Shown here: positions 50,534 to 62,140 of the stretch, one piece after another
Numbering within the stretch: the first letter of the stretch is position 1
How the letters are laid out: every line of letters begins with the position of its first letter
Source: Hymenoscyphus infarciens
Taxonomy: Eukaryota; Ascomycota; Leotiomycetes; Helotiales; Helotiaceae
DNA length: 64,000 nt
Direction of reading: 5' to 3'
NCBI GenBank assembly: GCA_001414345.1
Contig: LLCB01000099.1
Location: forward strand, 1 to 64,000
Translations under genes and position numbers: made by a program
The notes under the pieces: generated by a model
Databases searched by the model: none
What the model saw: the letters and a program-made list of their open reading frames with translations, nothing else
What the model was told of the DNA's origin: nothing

Positions 50534-51767
50534 GTAACTTAAGTACATTGTCTAGCCTCGAGGAGGTAAATTTGCAAGCAGTTCCGGGATAGGAAGCGTT
50601 TTCATATACCTGAGAAGAAACAACTTTTTACAATAGCTTCACCTAGCAGTGGAATGATGGTCCCACGGCAACATATTCTATCTATATCAAGACCTCGGGC
50701 TTCTTACAAATCACCAAGAATCTCAAGAGGTTCTTAGAATAAGACACCAGTTGGCGGCTCGATGCGAAGAATTTGAGCAGATCAAATTTACATTTATCAG
50801 AGGGAGGGAGAAGAGAGGAATAATCAGGCTTTAATAATACGAGATGTTTATGTGGAGGCGTGGTGGCTCAGGACGGACCCTGATTTGGATCGGCAGGCAA
50901 GACGGTAAGACGGTGATATGTTGGTGTTTTAGATATTCTACATGCTCTGCCTTCACTAGAATACGACTCTTGTAAAAAAATGTTATTGGAGTTCGATTCC
51001 CAAGCCTAGAGGAAAGGATCGAGAAAGTAATTATAATTTACTCGGGGTATTTATAGGAGTATCTATAATTATAAGTTTTTATTTGAAACTTCTAACTATA
51101 AGCAATTTCCCTAGGTACGAACTAGCTAAGTACTTGAAATTAGGCCAGCTATATAGTTGATATTATTGAATAAACCATGTTCTCTCTCTCGAGCTTGGAT
51201 CGTGCAAGAGGCTCCTCCCTCTTTCACGTGAACCTCTCTCGATTTTGGGATCGAGCACTTTTGACCTCTGAATACGGGAAAGCTTGATGTTACTTGCTGC
51301 ACCTCTTGAAATAAAAACAATGAGTGCCTAGTGTATACAAATCTACATACATTGCACAGGTATTACGCGGTCGTGGCTCTCACACACTTCGAAATATTCG
51401 AATATGTCGTCGGAATATTGAGGACAAGCTCTTCAACCGAATTCCTTTCCTAGCTATCTTGAGAGAACCCGTCCTGGATTTCCAGGATGATGCTTTATGC
51501 ACATGTCCTCTAATCATTCGCTTCAGACAAGTGAAGTATATACGTATGTTTCTTCGATTATTTTTATTTCGCCAGTTCCATGAAGTCTCTATCAATGTCC
51601 GGTCTTGTTCCTGGCGCGAAATTTCCAGGGCTGCTTCCCAGCTGGGCCATCGACTGGCGATTGCACAAAAGCATACAAGGACGCCCTTTTGCTAAAGATG
51701 GGGACTTGAAGTTTGTAGCTTACAGTACAGCGATGTGCACGTCCTGCTTTAACTAATCCGCTCTATC
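50534..51767. other. Short normal-composition island between hAT insertions, no gene supported
   Basis: CA and TG reappear here, so the stretch is single-copy or little-mutated DNA. The largest open frame is 123 codons (51,324-51,695, plus) but its overlap with an antisense frame, its high Arg/Ile/Leu content and the lack of domains or signal peptide make it unconvincing. A GTTCGATTCC sequence near 50,993 resembles a tRNA B box but no cloverleaf can be folded around it. Possibly the debris of an old gene. Confidence 0.4.
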
Positions 51768-51803
51768 AAAAAAAGGTTACGAACACCTCTTTTATAACTA
51801 ACC

Positions 51804-54689
51804 TAGTAAAGTCGATTTGTATAGTTCTTATAGAACTAACTGAACTAAGTAGCTACTTAATTAGTTTTTAGTTTTTTTACTTAGTTTTAAAACTATTTAG
51901 TATATAATAACTTTTAGTGTTTTAGAATTAAATTTATCTAGAAATAGAGATAGACTAAGCCTATTTAGATATAAACTAGTAATTTAGAGGCTTTTAATTA
52001 GCTAGCGCTTTACTATCTATTTCTTAAGAATACTAAACTATCTATCTTATAAAGTCTTCTAGTATACTAGGTTTTATAATAATACTATAAATATACTACT
52101 AAAGTAGCTAGAACATCTTCTTAGAGGTTCTTAAAAGTCTCTAAACTTACTAAAAAGACTTACTAATCTTATATATTATTTACTTCTACCTAGGCGAACG
52201 TACTTCGCGTTATAGAGACTAGAGAAGCTACTAAAGTAGCTATAGTATTAAATAATAAACTAATATAAGAAGACGAAGATATAGAAGAACTAGACCTTTT
52301 ATATATTTCTAAGAGGTCTTCTTCTACTAACTTATCTTAATTAGATACTATAAATTTAGCTAAGAGTTCTAGAAAGCGTAAGAGAAAGTCTATAATAGAA
52401 TAATAATATATATAGGTTTAAAGATATATACTAGATAAAGATATTAATACTAAATACTACTACTAAGTTATAAATAAGCTCTACTAGTAGTATAAGTATT
52501 ATACTTAATAATACTAAGTTTCTAGTAGTATAGAAGCTACTATAAAACATCTTATTAACTTATATAAGATACTATTAGAGAGACTATAATAAAAGACAGC
52601 TATAAGTATAGAACGATTAATAAACTAGGTAATAGATTAGATAACTCTTAATCTTAAAAAGTAAAACTAAAGAAGTAGAAATAGTAATAGTAGTAGGTTA
52701 GATCTAAAAGTATTAGAGTATCTCTAGGTATATATAATCGCTATCTATTCTCTTACTTTTAAGTTTATTAAAGTATAAGAGTTTTAAGCTTTCTTATATT
52801 ACTTTAATCTTAAATTTTTAGTATAGCTTCTATATATATATTCTATAATATAAACCTAGGTTATTAATTAATATATAATTTAATAAGCTCTAATCTCCTA
52901 TTTTATTAATACTACTATTTTAAAGATTTATATATTCTATAACCTTTAAAGCTTATTAAATTATCTTATAATATTTAGTATACTAGTATACTTTATAATA
53001 GTAGATAGTAAGCTTAAATTAGTAGTTTTATTACTTAAAAGTCTACTAGAAAAGTATAATAGCGATTATTTTAGAGAGGCGATTATTAAGCTTTTAGAGA
53101 AGTAGAGTTTTATAAAGAATTTAAAATACTTTTAGATAGATAATATCCTAAATAATAATACTATAATAGAATATATCTTAATAAGTACGTATATTTACTT
53201 CTACTCTAGAATCTTTTCTAATGTTTTAGAAATACGTTAGAAGTTCTAAATACTCTTCTATAAATTTATTCTCTAAGCTATCTTATTAACTTAACTATAT
53301 AATCCTTTCTATTTAATACTAAAAAGAATACTCTTAATAGTAATAATATTAATAATTCTTTAGTACTTCTAGCTACTCTTAAGATATTTAAATAATAGTA
53401 TAAGATTAGACTACTTAGTAAATTATATAATATTATTATATATATTTAAAGAAGTGTTTAATAACTTATAGCTTTTAAGGCTATTATAGGAATAAGACTT
53501 AAAAGAGATAATTTAATAAGATAGAGTTCTTAGTATAATATATTTCATAGTACGCTTATATATAAGAATAATATCCTTCTCTTCTTTTAAGATTATACTC
53601 TTAAAAGAGACGACGATTATAAGTATTATAACGCTACTCTTTCTAATAATAAGTAGTATATAATAATAATTATCTAGAACTTTTTAAAAGCTTTTAAGTA
53701 TATAATAAAAAAGCTTAAATATAATAACTTCTTAATATCTAATATACCTCTTACTATAGACTTTTATCTCACGCTTTTTAAGAAAGAAAGAAGAGATTAT
53801 AGTTGCTATTCTATACTCTCTTAGATGTTTAATTCTAGCTAGAATAAATCAAATAAATACTATTAACTTTCTAATTAATCTCTAGTATATATAATAGCTA
53901 TAGTACTTACTTCTTAGTAGAAGTAGTAGTATATTAAGAAGTACTAGAAGTCTAAATTATTTAGAATAGTTAGGCTTCTAGTACTTTAACTTTAGGCTTT
54001 TAAATATTAACTATCTACTCTTTCTTCTAATACTTCTTCTACGTCTCTACTAGCTAATAAGAACGAATTCTTAGTCTTTCTTTATTAAAAAGATAAAGCT
54101 ATTTATAGATCTACTACTACCGACGAGTATAAATTCTATTATACTTCGTCTTATATATTATTATATAATAATCTTATATATTATTATATAATAATCCTTT
54201 AATATAGTAGTAGAAGCTAGTATAACGACTTTAATATCTCTACTTTTTTTGAATAGTACTTAATATTCTCTCTATACTAGCTATATCTACTAGCTCTAAG
54301 TGCCTCTTCTCTAGCGCTAAAATTACTATATTAGTATAAAGGAATAGATTAGGAAAAGCTTTTATTAATACTCTTATAGACTTATAAGTATAGTTTAGAA
54401 TACTAGATATAGAAGAAGTAGTTATAATAATTAATAAGAAGATTAAGGCTTTATAGAAGAAGGATAATATATAAATAGCTAGAGAAGTTAATAAGTTAAA
54501 TATAAGTACTTTAAGTATTAATTTAGATTAAAAATAGTAATTATTTATCTTTATAAATAGTCTATTTTAATAATAGTTTTCTAAAACTATAGTAGTTTAC
54601 GTAGTTAGTTTTACTCTTTTATTAAATAGTTCTACTAATACTTCTAAAACTACGCTAAAACTACGATAGTTAAACTTTCTACTATACTA
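51804..54689 (+). mobile_element. hAT element 2 (full-length, 2,886 bp), RIP-degraded
   Basis: Starts TAGTAAAG and ends CTATACTA. Flanks AACTAACC (51,796-51,803) and AACTCACT (54,690-54,697) are a diverged 8-bp target duplication; the intact arm of the surrounding element has AACTAACT at this place. The length suits an autonomous hAT element. The plus strand retains the transposase middle and C-terminus: YYNATLSNNKQY near 53,610-53,660, KEYQ-like IKKYQKSK near 53,930-53,960, and the dimerisation region near 54,240-54,330 (LNILSILAISTSS...LFSSAK, usual LSIPAMS..ERLFSSAK). Stop codons are scattered through it. Confidence 0.88.
53580..54440 (+). pseudogene. hAT transposase C-terminal half
   Basis: Broken plus-strand reading with the RNase H-like C-terminal part and the hAT dimerisation domain (SILAISTSS...FSSAKITI...RNRLG). 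These are the most conserved transposase residues in hAT elements and settle the superfamily together with the 8-bp duplications. Confidence 0.8.
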
Positions 54690-55146
54690 AACTCACTCTC
54701 TTATATTATTCTATAACTACGTCTCTAGAGCTTAAACTCTATAAAGTAATTAAACTTAAGTATTTTCTTAGTAGCTTTATAAACTTTTTATATACTCTAA
54801 AAGCGTTATTCTTTAATAGTTTTAAAAGAGATAAAAGAGTAAAAGCTACGAATAGAGGTCTTAGTATACGACTAAATCTAAGCTTTACAAAATCGAGGTT
54901 TTATCTCTCTTAATAATTTTCTTTAACTAAGTCTCTATATATAAATATATATAGATATACTTAGTTAGTAACTACTAAAGCTTAATTAACTCGTAGAGTT
55001 TAAGCTCTAGAGATATAGTTATAGAGTAATATAAGAGAGTTAGTTATAAAAGAGGTATTTATAACCTTTTTTTATATTTCTAGAAAATCACGTTTTTTAA
55101 AGTAGAATATATATATCGCTATAGTTACTCTTATAAAGCATACGGT

Positions 55147-55958
55147 TAGTATAGTAGAAAGTTTAACTATCGTAGTTTTAATATAGTTTTCAGATTCTAA
55201 AACTATATATAGTTTTAGAAGTATTAGTAGAACTATTTAATAAAAGAGTAAAACTAACTACGTAAACTACTATAGTTTTAGAAAACTATTATTAAAATAG
55301 ACTATTTATAAAGATAAATAATTACTATTTTTAATCTAAATTAATACTTAAAGTACTTATAACTAACTTATCTACTTCTTTAGCTATTTATATATTATTC
55401 TACTTTTATAGAGTCTTAAGCTCTTTATTTATTATTATAACTATTTCTTCTTAATCTAGTATTCTAAACTATAATCGTAAGTATATAAGAGTCTAACCTA
55501 TTCCTTTATACTAATATAGTAATTTTAGTACTAGAAAAGAGACGCTTAGAGCTAGTAGATAAAGCTAGTATAGTAAGAATATTAAGTATTATTCGAAAGT
55601 ATTCTAGCTTCTTTTAATAGTATATTAATAGTATTATTATAAAACTAGGTATACTAGAAGACTTTATAAAATAGTTTAATTTTCTTAAGAAATAGAGAGT
55701 AAAGCGCTTACTAATTAAAGTTCTTAGAAATACTAGTTTAAGCTTAAAATAGCTTAGTATTTTTAGATAAGATATTAGAATTAATTCTAAAATAGTAAAA
55801 TTTATTATATACTAAATAGTTTTAAAACTACGTAGTTTTATCTACTAAAACTAAACTAACTAATACTTCTCTAAAAACTAAGTAAAAAAACTTAAAACTA
55901 ACTAAGTAGCTACTTAGTTTAGTTAGCTCTATAGGAACTATATAAATCTACTTTATTA
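55147..55958 (-). mobile_element. hAT element 3 (non-autonomous, 812 bp), inverted
   Basis: Reverse-orientation relative of hAT elements 1 and 2, with ends TAGTATAG and CTTTATTA. Flanks CATACGGT (55,139-55,146) and TATATAGT (55,959-55,966) are the same 8-bp site if three C/G positions in the right copy were RIP-mutated. It has the left end, the dimerisation remnant and the right end, without the bulk of the transposase. It shows the uninterrupted sequence into which the foldback element jumped in hAT element 1. Confidence 0.82.
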
Positions 55959-55966
55959 TATATAGT

Positions 55967-57142
55967 ACTCTATTAAAATCGATAATTCTATATACTTATA
56001 GATAGATAATTACTAGAGTTACTATTTCGTTTTCTATAACTAGCTCTATATAACGAATAAAAGCTAGGAATATATTTATAACATTCGTGATTTTCTACGA
56101 ATATTATACTCTTTAAATACTTTATAAATAAGAAGCGTTTAAAGCTTATTTAGCTCGAAAAAAATATTCAAATAAATATATAGATATTTAATAAGAGGTT
56201 CTAGATAGTAATCTCGTATAAGTTAGTATATATTATAAACTATTTCTTAATATATTAAGTAATCGTTTAGCTCGTAGTATATAGTCTTATATATATTCTT
56301 ATAAGTAGTATAAATAGATATCTTAAGAGTAGTAAGAAAACATATATATATAAAGTTTTAAAGATTTATATATCTAGAAGTCTATTCTTTTTTTAGTAGT
56401 ATATATTCTATTTATATTACTTTTAAATATATATAATAAACACTAGTATATATATATATTATCTCCTGCTTTTTAGTAGTATATATCTTAGATATATACG
56501 AGCTAAATAGACTCTTAGAGAGTAAATAGTAGTTTTTTATTTATAAATATTTTATATTCTCTACTCTTCTAATATAGTTTCTACTTATCTAAAATATAAA
56601 TTAAAATCCTCTGAAATTAGCTACTTTAGTTACTTTTATTATCTCAATTAAGCTACGCTAGAGCGTTTCTAGGCTAAAAAAGTAGATAAATTAGTTATTA
56701 AATAAAGCTATTTCTAAAATAATACTTATATTATACGCTAATTATATCTTAACTCTCTAAAAAGAGCCTTCCGTCTTAGTTTAAAAGTTACGTATAACTG
56801 ATAGAGAATAGAGTATTCTATAATACCTCTTTATTATAGAAAAAGAGATATTATATAATACTCTAACTCTATTTTCTATAATATAAGAGATAGATAAAAA
56901 GAAATTCTTAGAGATTTAAGTAGAGACGATAGTATTTTATAGATAATAATTAAAAGTAAGTGAATTAAGAGTATTATTATATTTATATATATATATAAAA
57001 AGAGAGTAAGTTTTAACTTATATAAACTCTAAATATAAAGGCTTAGAGAGCGGAAATTAAGCTATATAAATAGAAACTATTAGTGATATATCTATTTAAG
57101 CTTTTATTATATAAATAATTACTTAAATAGTACTTATTTCTT
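55967..57142. other. AT-rich RIP-mutated DNA
   Basis: No coding region and no repeat ends recognised. CA and TG are rare. Several TA-rich simple stretches occur around 56,340-56,470. Confidence 0.45.
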
Positions 57143-57144
57143 TA

Positions 57145-58121
57145 TAGTAAGTTATAAGTTAAGCTTGAATTTGTCTACTTTTTTATAATCCGAGCTTTTT
57201 GAAAAATTCCTTAATTTCCTCTCTTTTTAGATACTCTTTTACCTATTTATTAATAATAATATATATTAGTATACTCTAGATAATAGAAAATAAGAGCTCT
57301 ATATATTCTCTATTACTCTATAAACTTTATATAATAAAAATAGATAATTTTATATCTATTTTTATTTTTATAAGATCTTAGTATATCTTATCGACCTTAT
57401 TAACCTTACTTATATATGATTAGTAAAATCTTTTCAAAAAAAGAGGTTTTTTTTAGCGTCTATTTAGCTTATATATATTAGTTCTTTTATAATATATATA
57501 CTACTAAAAATAATAAGATAATATATAATATATACGAACGTTTAGCTAGTATATATTATAATATACACTTTTGCTCGTATATTCTTTAAATATATATATA
57601 TATAAGAATATATACTACTAAATTAAATAATATACTCTTTTAATTTCTTAATCTTTAACTTTTATATATATATATATATCTTTACTACTTCTACGCCTAT
57701 TAGTACTAATAATAGTATAAATATAGCTATCTATAAATATATACGCTAAATATATATAAGAGAGCTAAATAGTAAGAACTTATTATTATTTAAAAGTAAC
57801 GAGATAATTATATATATATAAACACATTTTAACTCTATACTTATATACAAATCTCATATATCTAAATTAAATTATATACGTACTAAACAAGCTCTTAAGA
57901 ATTATCTATTTTTTAGTTTATATTTATTATACTTACTTTAAATTAATAAGTAATATAGAAGAGAGATAATGAGATATAGCGCTTCTTTCTAGCTAGGCCT
58001 CGTCTCTTTTAGAGTACTTTTATTTTCTATCTTCTAAAGAAAAGAAGGAGAAAGCTTTAAAAAAAAGAAGCTCGGATTATAAAAAAAGTGAGCAAATTCA
58101 AGCTTAACTCGCAACTCACTG
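57145..58121. mobile_element. TA-flanked inverted-repeat element (Tc1/mariner-type MITE), 977 bp
   Basis: The right end (complement CAGTGAGTTGCGAGTTAAGC) and the left end (TAGTAAGTTATAAGTTAAGC) are inverted copies over about 60 bp, sharing TTATAATCCGAGCTT. Both sides carry TA (57,143-57,144 and 58,122-58,123), the Tc1/mariner target duplication. Interior lacks a transposase. Related by its ends and part of its interior (AAGAGCTCTATA) to the elements at 61,014 and 61,577. Confidence 0.8.
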
Positions 58122-58402
58122 TAATATTTATTATAATTAATTAATATTTTATTTATCTATTCGTTATATAGACCTAGTAGTGCTCTGTATTCTCTATACT
58201 TTTGACCGTGTGCTCTCTACTATGTTTTCTTTTCTATCTCGTTCTATCAACTATTTAGTGGTTTAGCGGGTTGTCGGGTTAAAACAGCTATTTGAACTTA
58301 CTACCATCCTTTATTGCCTCTTAATATGTTTCTAAGTCCCTCCTAGCGATAACTTGCAACAACTCTTCTTTGCAAATAAGATGATCCTTTTGAGAATCAA
58401 GT

Positions 58403-59069
58403 ATGCGCCAATCAAAGCTACCGACCATCCCAAGAGCTGAGCCCGAAGAGATCCAAAACTACCCAGTACTATCAGCCATAACCAATTTCGCCGGAGATAA
58501 TCGCGAAAAGCTATCTAAGATAACTAGCAGGAATCATCGAGCTGGTTGGGAAGGCTGGTTGTATATCGAAATTGCTTCTGTGATTCTTTCGACGACTCCT
58601 TACAAGATGAAAAGGAAGCAAACCGTGTACAAAGACGACAGGGCGGAAATCGAAGCTTGATGCGCTTATAGCGCGGAAAAGTACGATGCCGAACAAACCC
58701 TGAGCTGGACCTGTCACATAAAAGAATTGGCTACGAATTGGAATGCGGAAACCAACAGGAGGATTTTAAGGATGAGGATGGAGTCCTAAGGGGAAAAATC
58801 CAGGACCGGATAATGAAAGACACAAAGAAAAACACAAATGGGATCAATGCTGATAGGTTTAGGGACGCGGGTGCTAGAGTATATGCAATCGGCGTTACCC
58901 CACACTATGACGATTTATAGGGGTTTGAAAATGTCGCGGAAGAAACTGGAAGAGAATTTCGCTACTGGCAATCGTCACCATTGGAGAATGGCGACTCTTT
59001 GTACGTGCTGTGGTGGTATCAAGATTTCCCCTGAGGATCTGATAAATTGGCGAATTGGATCCAATTCGT
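58403..59069 (+). pseudogene. Frameshifted pseudogene of an unrecognised fungal protein
   Basis: A continuous protein can be followed only across broken frames. Frame 1 starts MRQSKLPTIPRAEPEE at 58,403 and runs to DDRAEI near 58,650. Extra bases near 58,652 and 58,706 (CCC-T-GAG) shift the frame to KRIGYELECG and on through RVYAIGVTPHYDDL. A TAG at 58,918-58,920 then interrupts it. It resumes in the same frame with GFENVAEETGREFRYW and SLYVLWWYQDF, and another CCC-T-GAG shift near 59,035 leads to INWRIGSNS and a stop at 59,069. Codon use is coding-like throughout, so the loss is recent. I do not know the family. YKDDRAE followed by GYELEC faintly recalls a PD-(D/E)XK nuclease core, a weak inference. 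Confidence 0.7.
58918..58920 (+). other. In-frame TAG in the pseudogene
   Basis: Reads DDL-TAG-GFENV in one continuous frame on both sides. The simplest origin is CAG to TAG, the CpA change RIP makes. No intron of acceptable size removes it. Confidence 0.6.
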
Positions 59070-59271
59070 AGGAGGAGGGTTGTCAAAATGCTGTCAAGAA
59101 TCTCATGAAATTCAGGTGACCGTTTTTTAGGATGAATTTGTTTCATTTGTTATAGATACTTGCCATTGAACACTAAAAGACCGATAATCATTTAGAAAGG
59201 AGAAAAAGAGCTGGCCATATACTTTTGCGCTTGAACAAATCGCCCTTTCCCTGGCTTAATTGTGACTTTCA

Positions 59272-59987
59272 TCAGAGATACTCCACAACGAGATCAATCC
59301 TCGCACAGTTACTTGGAATCTCCACATGTGCATCATAATGCACAAAGAAAAGCTGAGGAACAAGTCTAACCCATTCACAAGCTACGTTCCAGTCAGCATC
59401 AAACCCGCTCAACCCACTACTAAAAAAGGAAAAGGAGATCTTATACCTATCCATCCATTCCAATAAACAGCTTGGCTGTGTTCATAAATCAACTTCCCAT
59501 CCACAATCGCTGCAGTTTGATACTCTGGGTTGGAATTCGCATCAATCGTGATCTTTAACCTTTGTCATCAACAATATCAGCTTGGTGTAACAGGTATGGA
59601 GAGGAATGAACGTACCATGAATCGTACGTAGTAAGTGTACTGTAATCTAAATTCATAACTGCTGTGTTACCGGAGCCAGGGAATACAAATAATGGTGTGG
59701 TGCCATTGAGCCAACCGCCTGCAAAGTTGGTTTTATTTGTGAATACTGCGTCGGAGGCGCCTGCAAAAGAATGGTATGCGGTTACTGCACGAGTGGTTAG
59801 TCGAGTCACATTTTAAATGGGAGGATCTCGTACTTTCAAGGCCATCGAAACGTGTATTTCCATCAGTTCCTTTGGCGACCAACTTGTAGAATGGAACAGT
59901 GGGTGCGATCTGCCGTTCGTCTGATTCAAAAGCGGATGTGAGGTGGAAGGCGAAGAGTAAAGCTAAGATGAGCTGGAAAGATTTCAT
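59272..59987 (-). CDS. Small secreted protein, 181 aa, candidate effector or cell-surface protein
   Basis: Minus-strand exons 59,987-59,834, 59,784-59,616, 59,559-59,447 and 59,381-59,272 join in frame. Introns are 49, 56 and 65 nt; the last has GTATAA, a TGCTGAC branch and CGTAG. The start MKSFQLILALLFAFHLTSA is a clear signal peptide (cut near residue 19). The mature protein is about 160 residues with N-glycosylation sites NKT and NGT and only two cysteines (ACEW and SNCAR), able to form one disulfide. Its end, WIACEWVRLVPQLFF...IPSNCARIDLVVEYL, matches my memory of a family of small secreted fungal proteins ending C..W...PQL.W...PSSCA.VDL; the family name (possibly DUF7907) is not certain. 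No catalytic motif. It lies alone between transposon remnants, a common setting for effector genes. Confidence 0.82.
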
Positions 59988-61011
59988 TTTGGTGGCTGAA
60001 GAAGTAATGTGAACTTTGAAGGAGAATGTTTCTTGGTTTTGGCTTATTCGGAGGGGTTTGGAAATGTTTTCAACTTGGCAACTACCAGCTTTATACCCTA
60101 CGAGAAGGTGTGGTACAAGGAAATTTTTGGCGTACCCGGTTGTTATCCTAATGATTCCGGGAGGGAGGGCACCCGAAAGTATAGAATAGTAGCACAAAAT
60201 AACGAATAAATTAGGCTGGACACGAGAGGAAGTACTGGATAGTTCTTACTCGGAGGACAAGATTTAAAGACCGAATAATTACAAGGATAATGCGGAGCAA
60301 ATACGAACCTAACCAAAAGTTCAATGTTGCACAAGTTCAAGAGACCTGCAGAATGATTCTTGAACCCATGACTGTTGACTGTCTAACCATAAGCCCTGCG
60401 AAATGCAAGAACACGAGTTAGGTACTTGTCCACCACTTAGCAATTGATCGATCACAAGCAGCGTTTAGTTTTCCAATGCGAGGCGCTACAGAACACCCGG
60501 AGACTTTCAACTTTCTACACGAACATTCCACCGAAAACGTCGGGTTACAAGCACACAGCAGATAGCCGGAATACTACATTGAGATCGTACCGGTAAAGCA
60601 CAGCGGTGAGGATTCTTTTCCGATAACACTCGTCAGCTGTTTTGTATCTTTTCAAGAACATTTCAGATTCTCAAGATAATAATCGCTACAAAAACAACCT
60701 AATTTGCAAAGGCGGTCATGGAGTACTATGCTTTCTCTTTTTATGTCGGTGCACTTGCACACATGAACTTTTCACCCTTACCAAACGACCAAAAGCTTCA
60801 TGTGCTTCAGAAAAAGGCAAGGGAGGTGAGTACACACGTGACACGAAGAGAGTTCAGAGTTGCAGTGAGAGCTTCTAACTTGATACGGAAAGCCTCTTAG
60901 TAGCAAAAGAACTTCTAAGATTCAAGTAAAAAGGAAATGAGTATGCTGGAAAGTGTTTTGTATAATGAAACTAGCAACTCGAATGCCTCTTATGAAAACC
61001 CTCTTAATAAA
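59988..61011. other. Upstream region of the secreted-protein gene, no further gene
   Basis: Normal composition with CA and TG. Short open frames on both strands (for example 60,642-60,878) have no domain, bias or start context that would support a gene. Promoter of the secreted protein is expected in the first few hundred bases. Nothing else recognised. Confidence 0.45.
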
Positions 61012-61013
61012 TA

Positions 61014-61506
61014 CAGTCAGTTGTAAGTTAAACTTCTCTTTTGACGATATTTTGTAAACTATGCGTTTTTAGAAAAAAACTTTTTACCTTAACACTCTTT
61101 CTCGCTTTACTTAATAACAACGTATGTTATTATATTCTTAAGAATAGATAATAAGAGCTCTATACCCTCTTTCTTACTCTATAAACTTTTTAGAAAGAAA
61201 ACAGACACTTAGATATATGTCTAAATTTTTATAGAGTCTTAGCAGAATTACAGAGGTGTGAAAATCTTTCTTATAAAAAGAGAGGTTTTAAAAAATTAAG
61301 TGTTATTAAGTTTATTCCTAGTATACTTACTTAGATATAGAAATAAATAGAGAGGAGGTATAAGAAGATATAGCGGTTCTTTCTAGCTAGGTCTTATATC
61401 TTAAAGAGTACTTTACTTTTCTGTTTTTTAAGAGAGAATTTTTTCTTCTAAAAACGCACGGTTTATAAAATATCGTCAAAAGAGAAGCTTAACTTATAAC
61501 TAACTA
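61014..61506. mobile_element. TA-flanked miniature element, copy 1 (493 bp)
   Basis: Ends CAGTCAGTTGTAAGTTAA and its inverted counterpart ACTTATAACTAACTA enclose inverted arms of about 60 bp (shared TTTGACGATATTTT and GCGTTTTTAGA). TA lies on both sides (61,012-61,013 and 61,507-61,508). No coding capacity. Confidence 0.85.
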
Positions 61507-61576
61507 TACACATAAAAAAGAGAAACCTAAGAAGTGAAACATAAAAACAAACTTAGAACTCCTAACAAACCACTTA

Positions 61577-62077
61577 CGGTGGGTTATAAGTTAAGCTTCC
61601 CTTTTAATAATATTTTATAAACTATGCTTTTTTCTTCCTAGGTTTTTTCCTAATTTATTTTAGAAAATAGAAAACTAAAGTAGTTTTTAAGATTTAAGAC
61701 CTAGATTGAAAGAACTACTATATCTTCTTATATATCCTCTCTATTTAGTACTATATCTAAGTAAGTATAATAAGAATAAACTTAATTCTTAGAAAAACTC
61801 TTTTTTATAAGAAATCTTTTTATATCTATAAAGTTAAGTAGTTTTTTACTAAGACCTTATAAATATTTAGATATATATAAAAGTGTCTATGTGCTTCTTA
61901 TAACGTTTATAAAGTAAGAAAGAGGGTATAGAGCTCTTATTAGCAATTCTTAAGAATATAATAATATATATTAATATTAAGTAAAGATAGAAAGAGTGTC
62001 TAGGAAATGAGAAACTTTCTAAAAACGTATAGTTTGTAAAATATTATTAAAAGGGAAGCTTAACTTATAACTCACTA
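61577..62077. mobile_element. TA-flanked miniature element, copy 2 (501 bp), inverted to copy 1
   Basis: Begins CGGTGGGTTATAAGTTAAGC and ends ACTTATAACTCACTA, with TA at 61,575-61,576 and 62,078-62,079. Its reverse complement follows copy 1 through the interior (shared ACACTCTTTCT, then AAGAGCTCTATACCCTCTTT), so both are one family in opposite orientation, only 70 bp apart. Confidence 0.85.
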
Positions 62078-62100
62078 TACTTTAATTTTCCATCCTACAC

Positions 62101-62140
62101 AGTTATAGACGTTAAAGGACTAGACAAGTTTTCTAATATT
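62101..62140 (+). repeat. Tiny gypsy integrase scar
   Basis: Twenty bases (TATAGACGTTAAAGGACTAG at 62,104-62,123) are identical to 131-150 in the gypsy remnant at the window start. Both code for IDVKGL in the same frame as the integrase. A fragment of under 60 bp marks an old gypsy insertion or recombination right at the end of the next gene. Confidence 0.55.

Larger units (their letters stand above)
51768..55073. mobile_element. Long-inverted-repeat element of about 410 bp interrupted by hAT element 2
   Basis: The left arm (from AAAAAAAGGTTAC at 51,768, continuing after the hAT insertion at 54,698) and the right arm (ending GGTTAT complement and poly-T at 55,073) are inverted copies over about 110 bp, sharing ACCTCTTTTATAACTAAC and TCTCTAGAGCTTAAACTCTA. 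With hAT element 2 and one 8-bp duplication removed it is about 410 bp. The hAT insertion split the left arm. Superfamily unknown. Confidence 0.75.

Noticed and set aside
50940..51010. tRNA gene or SINE around the GTTCGATTCC box
   Set aside because: The T-arm does not pair well, no acceptor stem or anticodon arm can be drawn, and the nearest A-box-like sequence is about 130 bp away.
51324..51695. 123-codon plus-strand open frame as a gene
   Set aside because: An antisense open frame overlaps it, composition is Arg/Ile/Leu-biased, and there is no domain, signal peptide or start context.
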